A stretch of 7,295 bases of DNA from an uncultured Prevotella sp. Lineage in GTDB: Bacteria; Bacteroidota; Bacteroidia; Bacteroidales; Bacteroidaceae. The notes below the pieces were generated by a model. The model was given only the letters and a program-made list of their open reading frames with translations, was not told the origin of the DNA and searched no databases. Shown here piece by piece: positions 1 through 6,079 of the stretch. The stretch lies in NCBI GenBank assembly GCA_934120735.1, contig CAKOVA010000086.1:1-7295 (forward strand), read 5' to 3'. Positions within the stretch are counted from its first letter, which is position 1. Each line of letters starts with the position of its first letter. Made by a program: the position numbers and the translations under genes.

Positions 1-208
1 CAAATTCGATGGACTTGCAGGAGTTTTTGCCATACCACGAGCTTGCATGGTTACTATTGGTTAGCAGACCCTAATTATTAGTCCTTTCTGTTTATCCATT
101 AAAGACAGTTCCCGATTTCATATCACGTTATAACTTTTTATCAACAATGCTGCTAGTAGAAGACAATAAACAATAAGAAGCAAGTGATGCAGCTAAGATT
201 CGAAAAAC
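1..208. other. Left-edge sequence without a secure gene
   Basis: No gene can be called here. Two plus-strand frames are open from the window edge. One ends with a TAA at 72-74 and would give a C-terminus containing DLQEFLPYHELAW. The other ends with a TAG at 62-64 and would give FDGLAGVFAIPRACMVTIG. On the minus strand an ATG at 48-46 opens a frame to the edge beginning MQARGMAKTPASPSNL. Any one could be the end or start of a neighbouring gene, but under 75 bases are visible and they exclude each other. Positions 75-208 are AT-rich with stops in all frames. I see no TAnnTTTG box and no RNA gene there. Confidence 0.4.
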
Positions 209-248
209 AAAAAAAGAGGCGTAAACCATTGGCTTACACCTCTTTTTT
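209..248 (-). terminator. Rho-independent terminator of dnaK
   Basis: The sequence forms a long hairpin with arms at about 211-227 and 231-247 around a three-base loop. It has a GAGG/CCTC core flanked by an A run on one side and a T run on the other. Two positions (220/238 and 225/233) do not pair in plus-strand RNA but become G-U pairs in minus-strand RNA. The helix is therefore unbroken only when read in the dnaK direction, where it also ends in a U tract. It starts about 30 bases after the dnaK stop codon. Confidence 0.93.
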
Positions 249-278
249 GATTAAATATCGTCAAGTAATAAATTTGTT

Positions 279-2210
279 TTACTTCACTTCCTCAAAGTCT
301 GCGTCCTGTACGGTGTCATCAGATGAACCGCTTTGGGTTTGCTGACCGTCACCTGCTTGCTGTGCACCAGCGTTGAAGCCTGCGTCTGCACCTGGCTGTG
401 CGCCACCTGCCTGGCTGTACATCTGTGCGCTGGCAGCCTGCATTACGGTGTTGAGGTTGTTGATGGCTGCGTCGATGGCGGCCACATCGGCATTCTTGTG
501 CGCATCCTTCAACTGTTGCAAAGCACTTTCGATGTTAGGCTTTTGGTCGGCTGGAATCTTGTCACCGTTGTCTTTCAAGAAGTTTTCGGTGGTGAAGATC
601 ATCGAGTCGGCCTGATTCATTTTGTCAACCTTCTCTCGTTCAGCCTTGTCGGCGGCTGCGTTTTGCTCTGCCTCGGCCTTCATGCGGTCGATTTCCTCCT
701 GGCTCAAACCTGACGAAGCCTCGATGCGAATCTTCTGTTCCTTGCCCGTAGCCTTGTCTTTAGCCGATACATTCAAGATACCGTTGGCGTCGATGTCGAA
801 GGTAACTTCAATCTGTGGAACGCCACGACGTGCCGGAGCGATGCCTTCGAGGTTGAACTGTCCGATGCTCTTGTTCTGTGCAGCCATGGGGCGTTCGCCT
901 TGCAGCACATGAATGGTCACAGCTGTTTGATTATCCACTGCGGTAGAGAACGTTTCACTCTTCTTGGTAGGAATGGTCGTGTTGGCGTCAATCAATTTGG
1001 TCATCACGCCACCCATGGTTTCAATACCCAGCGTCAGTGGAGTTACGTCGAGCAATACGATGTCGCCTACGCCACTCTCTTTGTTCAAGATGGCACCCTG
1101 TATGGCAGCACCTACGGCAACTACCTCATCGGGGTTCACACCCTTTGAAGGCTCCTTGCCAAAGTAGTTCTTCACCAAGGTCTGCACGGCAGGGATACGG
1201 CTCGAACCACCTACGAGAATCACCTCATCAATGTCTGACGTAGAAATCTTGGCATCCTTGATGGCATTCTGACACGGAACCAGACACGCCTGAATCAAGT
1301 CGTGTGCCAATTGCTCAAACTGAGCGCGAGTCAAGGTCTTCACCAAGTGCTTTGGCACACCGCCCTCAGCTGAGATATACGGCAGGTTGATTTCGGTAGA
1401 TGTGGTGCTCGAGAGTTCAATCTTCGCTTTCTCGGCAGCCTCTTTCAGACGTTGCATGGCCATCGGGTCTTTGGTGAGGTCAATGCCTTGGTCGGCCTTG
1501 AAATCCTTTGCCAGCCAATCAATAATCACCTGGTCGAAGTCGTCACCACCTAAGTGGGTGTCACCGTTGGTGGAAAGTACTTCAAACACGCCGCCACCAA
1601 ATTCCAAAATGGAGATATCGAAAGTACCACCACCGAGGTCGAACACGGCAATCTTCATGTCTTTGCCCGCCTTATCCACACCGTATGCCAAAGCTGCGGC
1701 GGTAGGCTCGTTTACGATACGCTGCACTTTCAGTCCGGCAATCTCGCCTGCCTCTTTGGTGGCTTGGCGCTGTGAGTCGGAGAAGTATGCCGGAACGGTA
1801 ATCACCGCATCGGTCACCTCTTGTCCTAAGTAGTCTTCAGCGGTTTTCTTCATTTTCTGAAGTGTCATCGCTGAAATCTCCTGTGGGGTATATTTGCGTC
1901 CGTCAATGTCTATTCTTGGATAGCCATTTTCGTCAACCACCTTGAAAGGTACGCGCTCAGCTTCTTTCTGGCTCTGTGCATACGTCTCACCCATGAAACG
2001 TTTGATAGAGTACACCGTGTTCGTAGGATTGGTAATAGCCTGTCGCTTGGCAGGGTCACCCACCTTGCGCTCACCGTCTTTTACAAAACCAACGACCGAA
2101 GGTGTTGTACGTTTTCCTTCACTATTGGCAATAACCACTGGTTCATTGCCTTCAAATACAGCAACACATGAATTTGTTGTTCCTAAGTCGATTCCTATAA
2201 TTTTTCCCAT
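279..2210 (-). CDS. dnaK: Molecular chaperone DnaK (Hsp70)
   Basis: This is the cytosolic ATP-dependent Hsp70 chaperone, which binds exposed hydrophobic segments of clients and cycles with DnaJ and GrpE. The 643-residue length is normal. The nucleotide-binding domain carries the phosphate-1 loop GIDLGTTNS (residues 6-14), the connect region [12 protein letters not shown] (166-177), the phosphate-2 motif FDLGGGTFD (190-198) and the adenosine motif [10 protein letters not shown] (331-340). The interdomain linker is [14 protein letters not shown] (384-397). The substrate-binding beta domain follows to about residue 505, then a helical lid and a Gly/Ala/Gln-rich tail ending in the typical DADFEEVK. 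The start is fixed by the conserved [10 protein letters not shown]. No dnaJ or grpE is adjacent. The gene lies 220 bases downstream of the 183-residue gene on the same strand, but its own upstream repeats suggest separate control. I see no defects. Confidence 0.99.
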   Translation of the reverse strand: MGKIIGIDLGTTNSCVAVFEGNEPVVIANSEGKRTTPSVVGFVKDGERKVGDPAKRQAITNPTNTVYSIKRFMGETYAQSQKEAERVPFKVVDENGYPRIDIDGRKYTPQEISAMTLQKMKKTAEDYLGQEVTDAVITVPAYFSDSQRQATKEAGEIAGLKVQRIVNEPTAAALAYGVDKAGKDMKIAVFDLGGGTFDISILEFGGGVFEVLSTNGDTHLGGDDFDQVIIDWLAKDFKADQGIDLTKDPMAMQRLKEAAEKAKIELSSTTSTEINLPYISAEGGVPKHLVKTLTRAQFEQLAHDLIQACLVPCQNAIKDAKISTSDIDEVILVGGSSRIPAVQTLVKNYFGKEPSKGVNPDEVVAVGAAIQGAILNKESGVGDIVLLDVTPLTLGIETMGGVMTKLIDANTTIPTKKSETFSTAVDNQTAVTIHVLQGERPMAAQNKSIGQFNLEGIAPARRGVPQIEVTFDIDANGILNVSAKDKATGKEQKIRIEASSGLSQEEIDRMKAEAEQNAAADKAEREKVDKMNQADSMIFTTENFLKDNGDKIPADQKPNIESALQQLKDAHKNADVAAIDAAINNLNTVMQAASAQMYSQAGGAQPGADAGFNAGAQQAGDGQQTQSGSSDDTVQDADFEEVK

Positions 2211-2224
2211 AATATGTTGTTTTT

Positions 2225-2256
2225 TAGTTTACGAGTTAATGAGTTTACGAGTTTAC
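2225..2256. repeat. 8-bp tandem repeat in the dnaK leader
   Basis: Four consecutive 8-base units follow the pattern GAGTTTAC. They are TAGTTTAC at 2225, GAGTTAAT at 2233, GAGTTTAC at 2241 and GAGTTTAC at 2249; the last two are identical. Read in the dnaK direction the unit is GTAAACTC. The array ends 14 bases before the dnaK start codon and so lies in the 5' untranslated region. A register-shifted 12-base direct repeat, AGTTTACGAGTT, is visible at 2226 and 2242. Confidence 0.85.
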
Positions 2257-2312
2257 TAATTGATAGTTCACAAGTAATACTGCTGATTTCAATACGCTCA
2301 TATAAAAACAAA

Positions 2313-2390
2313 TGTCATGCCAAAACACAACATATTGGCTCGGGCTGACATGAAATATGCCAACCTGTCACTTTGACATCATTGCTGTCA
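2313..2390. promoter_or_regulatory. Cluster of TGTCA/TGACA half-sites upstream of dnaK (candidate operator)
   Basis: Five copies of TGTCA or its complement TGACA occur in 78 bases, at 2313 (TGTCA), 2346 (TGACA), 2366 (TGTCA), 2374 (TGACA) and 2386 (TGTCA). Copies at 2366 and 2374 form a perfect inverted repeat with a three-base spacer. The 2346, 2366 and 2386 copies are exactly 20 bases apart. GCCAA at 2319, TTGGC at 2335 and GCCAA at 2359 add further overlapping inverted repeats. The cluster is 103-180 bases upstream of the dnaK start, where a promoter or operator would sit. The role is inferred, and I cannot name the binding protein. Confidence 0.5.
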
Positions 2391-2430
2391 TGTTAGGAAA
2401 GTGCTGGGGTAGGGGGATGCGCCTACGCTG

Positions 2431-2982
2431 TTATCCTATTTTTGTCATGTGATAGCCCATGGACTTCAGTTGCATGGCGGCACCCATTAAATACAGCTGG
2501 TGTAGTGCCGCTATGACAGCCCGGTAGGCATCTTCCGATCCTGGTGTGATGGATAGATGGTGCAACCGGTTGTTGGTTCTGGCAGCACATTCGCCAGCCG
2601 TGTCTTGCAATTGCCGGGCTTGTTCGCGGTTCAAAAGCAGAACTTTCTCGCGTATATAGTCGTCCATGTGGTCAAAATCAATGCGGTCGCGCAGGTAGGT
2701 GTACAGGTTTTCCACCTTATTATATAGTTCCCAATCCTCATCCCAGTATTTAGCCACGGCCATGCCCACGTACATCATCCAGCCGAAAACCACCGTTGGG
2801 TATTGATTAAATTCGCGTACGGCGTCAGGCATATAGGCATTGGCAATGTCGTGCCATTTTCCTTCGATGTCGGGAGCATCCGGCAGGTGTTCATCAACCT
2901 TGTCCAACCCGTGAAGGTAGGTGTACAGATCGTGCTTGAAGATGGCTTCCGGTGTTTGTGATTTGTCGCTTGGGTGCATCAT
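2431..2982 (-). CDS. Conserved hypothetical helical protein, 183 residues
   Basis: I do not recognise a named function. The protein resembles conserved hypothetical proteins of Bacteroidales, but I cannot assign a family number. It is acidic to neutral, appears mainly alpha-helical, and has no signal peptide. Residues 64-80 (VVFGWMMYVGMAVAKYW) are hydrophobic but contain Lys and are followed by DEDWELY, so a buried amphipathic helix is more likely than a membrane span. Other features are an aromatic- and Asp-rich middle (residues 80-110) and a C-terminal helix ending GYHMTKIG. Two adjacent ATG codons (2982 and 2979) are possible starts; the first is used here. A full promoter lies at 3083-3113. 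No U-tailed terminator is visible after the stop, so some readthrough towards dnaK is possible. The coding call is strong and the function unknown. Confidence 0.9.
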   Translation of the reverse strand: MMHPSDKSQTPEAIFKHDLYTYLHGLDKVDEHLPDAPDIEGKWHDIANAYMPDAVREFNQYPTVVFGWMMYVGMAVAKYWDEDWELYNKVENLYTYLRDRIDFDHMDDYIREKVLLLNREQARQLQDTAGECAARTNNRLHHLSITPGSEDAYRAVIAALHQLYLMGAAMQLKSMGYHMTKIG

Positions 2983-3013
2983 GTTTTTATTCGTTGAGGT
3001 TAAATGGGGTGAG

Positions 3014-3063
3014 GGCCATCCTTTTTCGATGGCCAGCTATCCAACATGATTGTTTGTATCATG
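3014..3063 (-). promoter_or_regulatory. Two-hairpin 5' leader of the 183-residue gene
   Basis: Two perfect inverted repeats lie between the predicted transcription start (about 3075-3079) and the start codon. In the direction of transcription the first has 6-base arms CATGAT/ATCATG (3063-3058 and 3050-3045) around a 7-base loop. The second has 7-base arms GGCCATC/GATGGCC (3034-3028 and 3020-3014) around the loop GAAAAAG. The second ends about 31 bases before the ATG. No U tract follows either one, so they are not simple terminators. The arms are seen in the sequence; a regulatory role is inference, and no known riboswitch class is recognised. Confidence 0.5.
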
Positions 3064-3082
3064 CCCATCATCATGCTGCCTG

Positions 3083-3113
3083 CAAAGATAAATACTTATC
3101 TGGAAAAAACAAA
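3083..3113 (-). promoter_or_regulatory. Bacteroidetes-type promoter for the 183-residue gene
   Basis: On the minus strand a -33 box TTTG (3113-3110) is followed by 19 bases and then a perfect -7 box TATCTTTG (3090-3083, consensus TAnnTTTG). Both boxes and the spacing match the Bacteroidetes primary sigma-factor consensus. Transcription should begin near 3075-3079, giving a leader of about 95 bases. Confidence 0.8.
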
Positions 3114-3200
3114 ATGCTGAATCGCTGCGTTCTTGGCAAACTTGTGATTATGTGGGTAGGTGATGATGAATTTTATTGACAGTGATGCTCTTTCTCTTTC

Positions 3201-3240
3201 GCGTATTTACAACCAACGCTTCTTTGAATTGCAAATACGC
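3201..3240. repeat. Inverted repeat, arms GCGTATTT/AAATACGC
   Basis: An inverted repeat has 10-base arms at 3201-3210 and 3231-3240, matching at 9 of 10 positions, with the outer 8 perfect. The spacer is 20 bases. It lies in the gene-free gap and has no T tract after either arm, so it is not a terminator of usual form. Confidence 0.6.
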
Positions 3241-3329
3241 CAAATATGAGCGATTTTTCTATTTTATTATGAGCCAGTGTGTTACGGTTTCTTTTCAGCT
3301 ATTATGCCTCTGTATGCAAGTATTGATTG

Positions 3330-3372
3330 GCCAAAAGCATAGCTTTAAGCAGGTAAGATGCATGCTTTTGGC
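3330..3372. repeat. Inverted repeat, 11-base perfect arms
   Basis: GCCAAAAGCAT at 3330-3340 is matched exactly by its complement ATGCTTTTGGC at 3362-3372, with a 21-base spacer that contains a smaller near-palindrome (GCTTTAAGC). The core ATGCTTTTG recurs at 3405 and at 3678, the last within the -33 region of the following gene. No T tract follows. Confidence 0.65.
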
Positions 3373-3682
3373 TGGCAATTGCATGCTGATTGCACCGCAA
3401 AAAGATGCTTTTGTGAGCATTATCTTCTAGCAATTGCGGCGAAAAGCACTTTTTCTAAAGAAAAAATAGTCATGTTTGCCTCCTGTTTGCCTATCGTTTT
3501 TTTCTAGATTGTAAGTTTTTATGGGCTGTTTTGATGGGCGAAAATTCAGAAGAATCTGAACAAATATTGCCCGCCGCATTACATTGATGGGATGGGGATG
3601 TGGCGGCGATTTTCGTTCAACCACCTTGGGTAAAGGAAGATGTCTATTATCGGAGGACGTGTGAAAAATTGGCAGCAATGCT

Positions 3683-3712
3683 TTTGTCGTTCGAAAAAAC
3701 GCTGTATCTTTG
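3683..3712 (+). promoter_or_regulatory. Bacteroidetes-type promoter for the 492-residue gene
   Basis: A -33 box TTTG (3683-3686), an 18-base spacer and a perfect -7 box TATCTTTG (3705-3712) match the Bacteroidetes consensus. Transcription should begin at about 3717-3722. This is at or after the upstream in-frame codons TTG 3710 and ATG 3716, so it favours the ATG at 3737 as the true start, with a short A-rich leader of about 18 bases. Confidence 0.82.
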
Positions 3713-3736
3713 GAAATGAATAATAGAAACAACCTG

Positions 3737-5215
3737 ATGGCAAAGAAGAAACATAAAAAGCAAGGCGAACAACAGTTCTTGTCAGATACCGACTATCTGA
3801 AACAGCGTATGCGGTCGGTTGAAATTGGGAAGTGTTATATTAACCCATCCATTCAAGGAATAGGATTGGGGCATGTCGTGGTTACCCGTAGACATACGGG
3901 AGGCAATGTCAGCGTGGGGTGCTACTTGGTGGATACCTTTTGTCTGGGTGTGAAAGACTCGTTATACCGCCTGCGGATGACTCCGTACGAATTTTCCTTC
4001 TTCATGGAGCCGCTGGAGCGGGAGGGTATTGAAGAATGCAGCTACGAGGAGGCCCACAATTGGATATATGGTGCCATTGACTTTGCAGAGGAAGGCGGCA
4101 TAAAGCCCGACAAGAGCTTTGCTCTGACGAAGTATATATTGGAGGAAGACACCGATGGCGTGCCGCTGATAGAATATGAATTCGGCAAAGACGGCCAACA
4201 CTTTCTTGTTGTGGACAGTGAACTGGAGGCAAGCAAGTATCTCCCCACGCTGCGAAAGACGCTGGGCGACGATGTTGAGTATATGATTAATGACGACTTG
4301 GATGACTTCGATGAGGATGACGAAGATGAGTTTGACGACATGGAGGACGATGACTGGGACATGCCACGCGGCGGGACAGATGCGCTCGTGGACATGCCTT
4401 ATACCTACAAGCACCCGCCTTATCCATCGATCTGTACCATCAAGCACGAGTGGCTGTTGCAGGAACTGGGTAAAAAGGAGAATGCCTTTGGACTGGAAGA
4501 CGAGTTGACAGACCGTATTCTGGCACTGCCCAAGGAGGAATCGCGGCAAGACTTAGAGCAAATTTTAGCGTTCAACCTGGGGTTAACCTGCGATGAAGAA
4601 TTGACTGATGGCGATGATGAAGAGTTTATTGGCATTGTCAGCTCGTGCATTCTGTTATTGGGCGAGGTGGGGAACAGTGACAGTAGTTTGGATTTGGTGT
4701 TGGAGGTGATGAGGCAGTCGCCCGATTTCTACGAGTATCATTTCGGTGATTTTGGTCCCGATATCTTGATTCCTACGCTGTATAAACTTGGGCAACATCG
4801 AACCGACAAACTGCTGGATTATTGCAAGGAAGCGGGACTGTATACCTATGCCAAGTGTCAGGCAATAACAGCTTTGGCAAGCATTGGTGTTCTGCAGCCT
4901 GATAGGCGGGACGAAATAGTAGGCTTGTTCAGAGAGCTTCTTGTGTTTGCCGCGGAGCATTTGGCCGAAAATACCACCTTCACTCCTGCGATGGCCGGAC
5001 TGATGACTTGTGATGTGATGGACTTACAAGCCCGAGAGTTGTTGCCAGAATTGAAGGACATGTATGATACCGGGTTGGTGGATGAGGGCATTGCCGGACA
5101 TTTCAGTGAAATAGAAAAGCAGCTGACAGGACAGCTTCCCATGCTCAGCGGTATACAACAAGAAATGGACATTCGAAAAATATTTGCCAGAATGCGTACA
5201 ATTCCATCAGATTAA
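3737..5215 (+). CDS. Acidic two-domain protein with DUF1186-like C-terminal half
   Basis: The protein has 492 residues from the ATG at 3737. Longer in-frame starts at 3710 (TTG) and 3716 (ATG) fall inside or at the edge of the promoter and are disfavoured. The N-terminus is a basic, lysine-rich tail (residues 2-8). A domain at about 26-180 contains GLGHVVVTRRHTGGNVSVG (43-61) and YLVDTFCLGVKD (63-74), a pattern I associate with uncharacterised Bacteroidetes proteins. Residues 186-208 are a strongly acidic tract, 18 of 23 positions being Asp or Glu. The C-terminal part from about 235 is helical; FGDFGPDILIPTLYKLG (336-352) and the helices after it resemble the HEAT-like DUF1186 family. It has no signal peptide, so it is probably cytosolic. 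No catalytic motif is evident, and a protein-binding role is only a guess. The gene is monocistronic and convergent with the beta-barrel gene. Confidence 0.93.
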   Translation: MAKKKHKKQGEQQFLSDTDYLKQRMRSVEIGKCYINPSIQGIGLGHVVVTRRHTGGNVSVGCYLVDTFCLGVKDSLYRLRMTPYEFSFFMEPLEREGIEECSYEEAHNWIYGAIDFAEEGGIKPDKSFALTKYILEEDTDGVPLIEYEFGKDGQHFLVVDSELEASKYLPTLRKTLGDDVEYMINDDLDDFDEDDEDEFDDMEDDDWDMPRGGTDALVDMPYTYKHPPYPSICTIKHEWLLQELGKKENAFGLEDELTDRILALPKEESRQDLEQILAFNLGLTCDEELTDGDDEEFIGIVSSCILLLGEVGNSDSSLDLVLEVMRQSPDFYEYHFGDFGPDILIPTLYKLGQHRTDKLLDYCKEAGLYTYAKCQAITALASIGVLQPDRRDEIVGLFRELLVFAAEHLAENTTFTPAMAGLMTCDVMDLQARELLPELKDMYDTGLVDEGIAGHFSEIEKQLTGQLPMLSGIQQEMDIRKIFARMRTIPSD

Positions 5216-5261
5216 CAGCAGACAGGTTTGATGGATGGAAGTTCAGTTGTATGTCAAGAGA

Positions 5262-5313
5262 ATGATAAATAAGAAAACCATATCATACCGCCTCAAGACG
5301 GGTTGATATGGTT
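5262..5313 (-). terminator. Hairpin terminator after the beta-barrel gene
   Basis: Perfect 10-base arms AACCATATCA (5276-5285) and TGATATGGTT (5304-5313) enclose an 18-base loop with a possible inner CCG/CGG pairing. Read on the minus strand, the hairpin is followed by a U-rich tail (complement of 5262-5275), fitting termination of the beta-barrel gene about 70 bases past its stop. On the plus strand an A-rich stretch follows instead, so it would be weak for the converging 492-residue gene. Confidence 0.7.
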
Positions 5314-5383
5314 AAATGATATGAAATAACTTCAGCCAGCTAAGGCTGTTCGTATCACGACAAGGTCATGCAGCTCGGTCTTA

Positions 5384-5902
5384 TCAGAATTTGTAGGCAA
5401 GACCAGCAGAGATGACGCCTTGGTTGGTGTTTTTAATAATCTGGAATTTAACCTCTGCATTCAGGACAAGCTTGTCTGTGAGGTCGTATTGGAAACCACC
5501 ACCAAGGTTAAGACCAAGGTTGCCGTCACTGTATGATTCGTTACTTCCTACTGTGACACTACCAGCTGGCGTGTCAACTGTTTGAGTGACGCCATCAACA
5601 GAACCGCGTAGATAGGTAAGTCCTGCCAGAGGGTATACCTTGATATTGTCTCCAAGTGGGAAGAGATAATGTACATCCAGGTTGAGATCCCACCAAGAAA
5701 CGTTGTTCTTTTTTAGGAAGTAGTCGAATGTTGCCTGTGCGCGGATAGCGTCAGTGATTCCATAGCCACCCTTTACACCAATACCCAATGATTCGATGTC
5801 TGTTGGATACGCCAGTTGTCCCCCTAAATAGGTTTGTCCCTTTTGCGCATAAGCGCCAATACTAAGCAATGCGATGACTGCTGTTAAAAATAATTTCCTC
5901 AT
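5384..5902 (-). CDS. Outer-membrane beta-barrel protein (opacity/porin-like)
   Basis: This 172-residue exported protein has a Sec signal peptide: MRKLF, a hydrophobic stretch TAVIALLSIG, and a likely signal peptidase I site after AYA (residues 17-19). The mature protein is Gly- and aromatic-rich with alternating hydrophobic residues, as in small beta-barrels: GGQLAYP, GVKGGYGITDAIRAQATFDYFL, LNLDVHYLFPLG, LGLNLGGGFQYDLTD and LVLNAEVKFQII. It ends in LAYKF with a terminal Phe, the usual signal for BAM-mediated insertion. The size suggests an eight-stranded barrel of the OMP_b-brl/opacity type. A ligand or transport role cannot be read from sequence. It is probably its own transcription unit, with a -7 box about 115 bases upstream and a hairpin downstream. 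Confidence 0.93.
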   Translation of the reverse strand: MRKLFLTAVIALLSIGAYAQKGQTYLGGQLAYPTDIESLGIGVKGGYGITDAIRAQATFDYFLKKNNVSWWDLNLDVHYLFPLGDNIKVYPLAGLTYLRGSVDGVTQTVDTPAGSVTVGSNESYSDGNLGLNLGGGFQYDLTDKLVLNAEVKFQIIKNTNQGVISAGLAYKF

Positions 5903-5937
5903 AACTACGATGATTAAATGAATAATGTGTCCTATCC

Positions 5938-5992
5938 CTTAGTCATTGATGCTTAGTGAGAACCAACTTTGACCGGTACCACCAGCCTTGAC
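5938..5992. repeat. Short direct repeats in the beta-barrel gene leader
   Basis: CTTAGT occurs at 5938 and 5952, 14 bases apart. ACCAACTTTGAC (5962-5973) and ACCAGCCTTGAC (5981-5992) match at 10 of 12 positions, 19 bases apart. All lie between the predicted promoter and the start codon. These are short enough to be chance, and no function is assigned. Confidence 0.35.
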
Positions 5993-6016
5993 TTATGGGT
6001 TAAGAATATGTTGTTA

Positions 6017-6024
6017 CAAAGATA
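6017..6024 (-). promoter_or_regulatory. -7 box for the beta-barrel gene
   Basis: The minus strand carries a perfect TATCTTTG, identical to the -7 boxes of two other genes in the window. No convincing TTTG or TTG lies about 19 bases upstream, so the -33 element is weak or absent. Transcription would begin near 6010, giving an unusually long leader of roughly 105 bases before the ATG at 5902. The box is 55 bases beyond the recA stop. Confidence 0.6.
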
Positions 6025-6079
6025 GAAAATGTTTATTATTTAAGGATGAATGTATCATCTTTTTTTTATTATGTTTTTT

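Larger units (their letters stand above)
3114..3682. other. Gene-free gap between divergent promoters, repeat-bearing
   Basis: About 570 bases lie between two divergent promoters with no credible gene. The open frames here are short, low in quality and rich in Phe, Cys or Leu, unlike the flanking proteins. The gap contains inverted repeats at 3201-3240 and 3330-3372 and two copies of the palindrome GCAATTGC (3375 and 3430). ATGCTTTTG occurs at 3362, 3405 and 3678, with its complement at 3332. A tandem TGTTTGCCT occurs at 3473 and 3484. No perfect TAnnTTTG box lies inside the gap on either strand. A small RNA or a decayed gene cannot be excluded. Confidence 0.5.

Noticed and set aside
333..713. 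Plus-strand open frame of 126 codons opposite dnaK
   Set aside because: It lies entirely within dnaK on the other strand; the Cys/Val-rich product reflects the complement of the Ala/Gln/Asp-rich DnaK C-terminus.
2409..2426. GTAGG/CCTAC hairpin after the 183-residue gene as a terminator
   Set aside because: The stem is only five bases, and the following minus-strand sequence is C-rich rather than U-rich.
3176..3430. Plus-strand open frame of 84 codons in the gap
   Set aside because: The product is a Phe/Cys/Leu/Met-rich string without domain-like pattern, and no TAnnTTTG box lies upstream.
3427..3732. Minus-strand open frame of 101 codons in the gap
   Set aside because: It runs through the promoter and start of the 492-residue gene, has no promoter box of its own, and its residue make-up (runs of Pro/His, scattered basic residues) does not resemble a folded protein.
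3962..4549. Minus-strand open frame of 195 codons opposite the 492-residue gene
   Set aside because: It is the complement of a well-supported gene with promoter; the stretch opposite the acidic tract gives an Ile/Val run, as expected of a shadow frame.
5333..5348. CAGCC/GGCTG hairpin between the converging genes
   Set aside because: The five-base stem has no T tract on either strand, and a stronger hairpin lies at 5276-5313.
6045..6059. GATGA/TCATC hairpin after recA as a terminator
   Set aside because: The five-base stem is weak, and the T runs nearby are on the plus strand, so recA transcripts would have A runs rather than a U tail.
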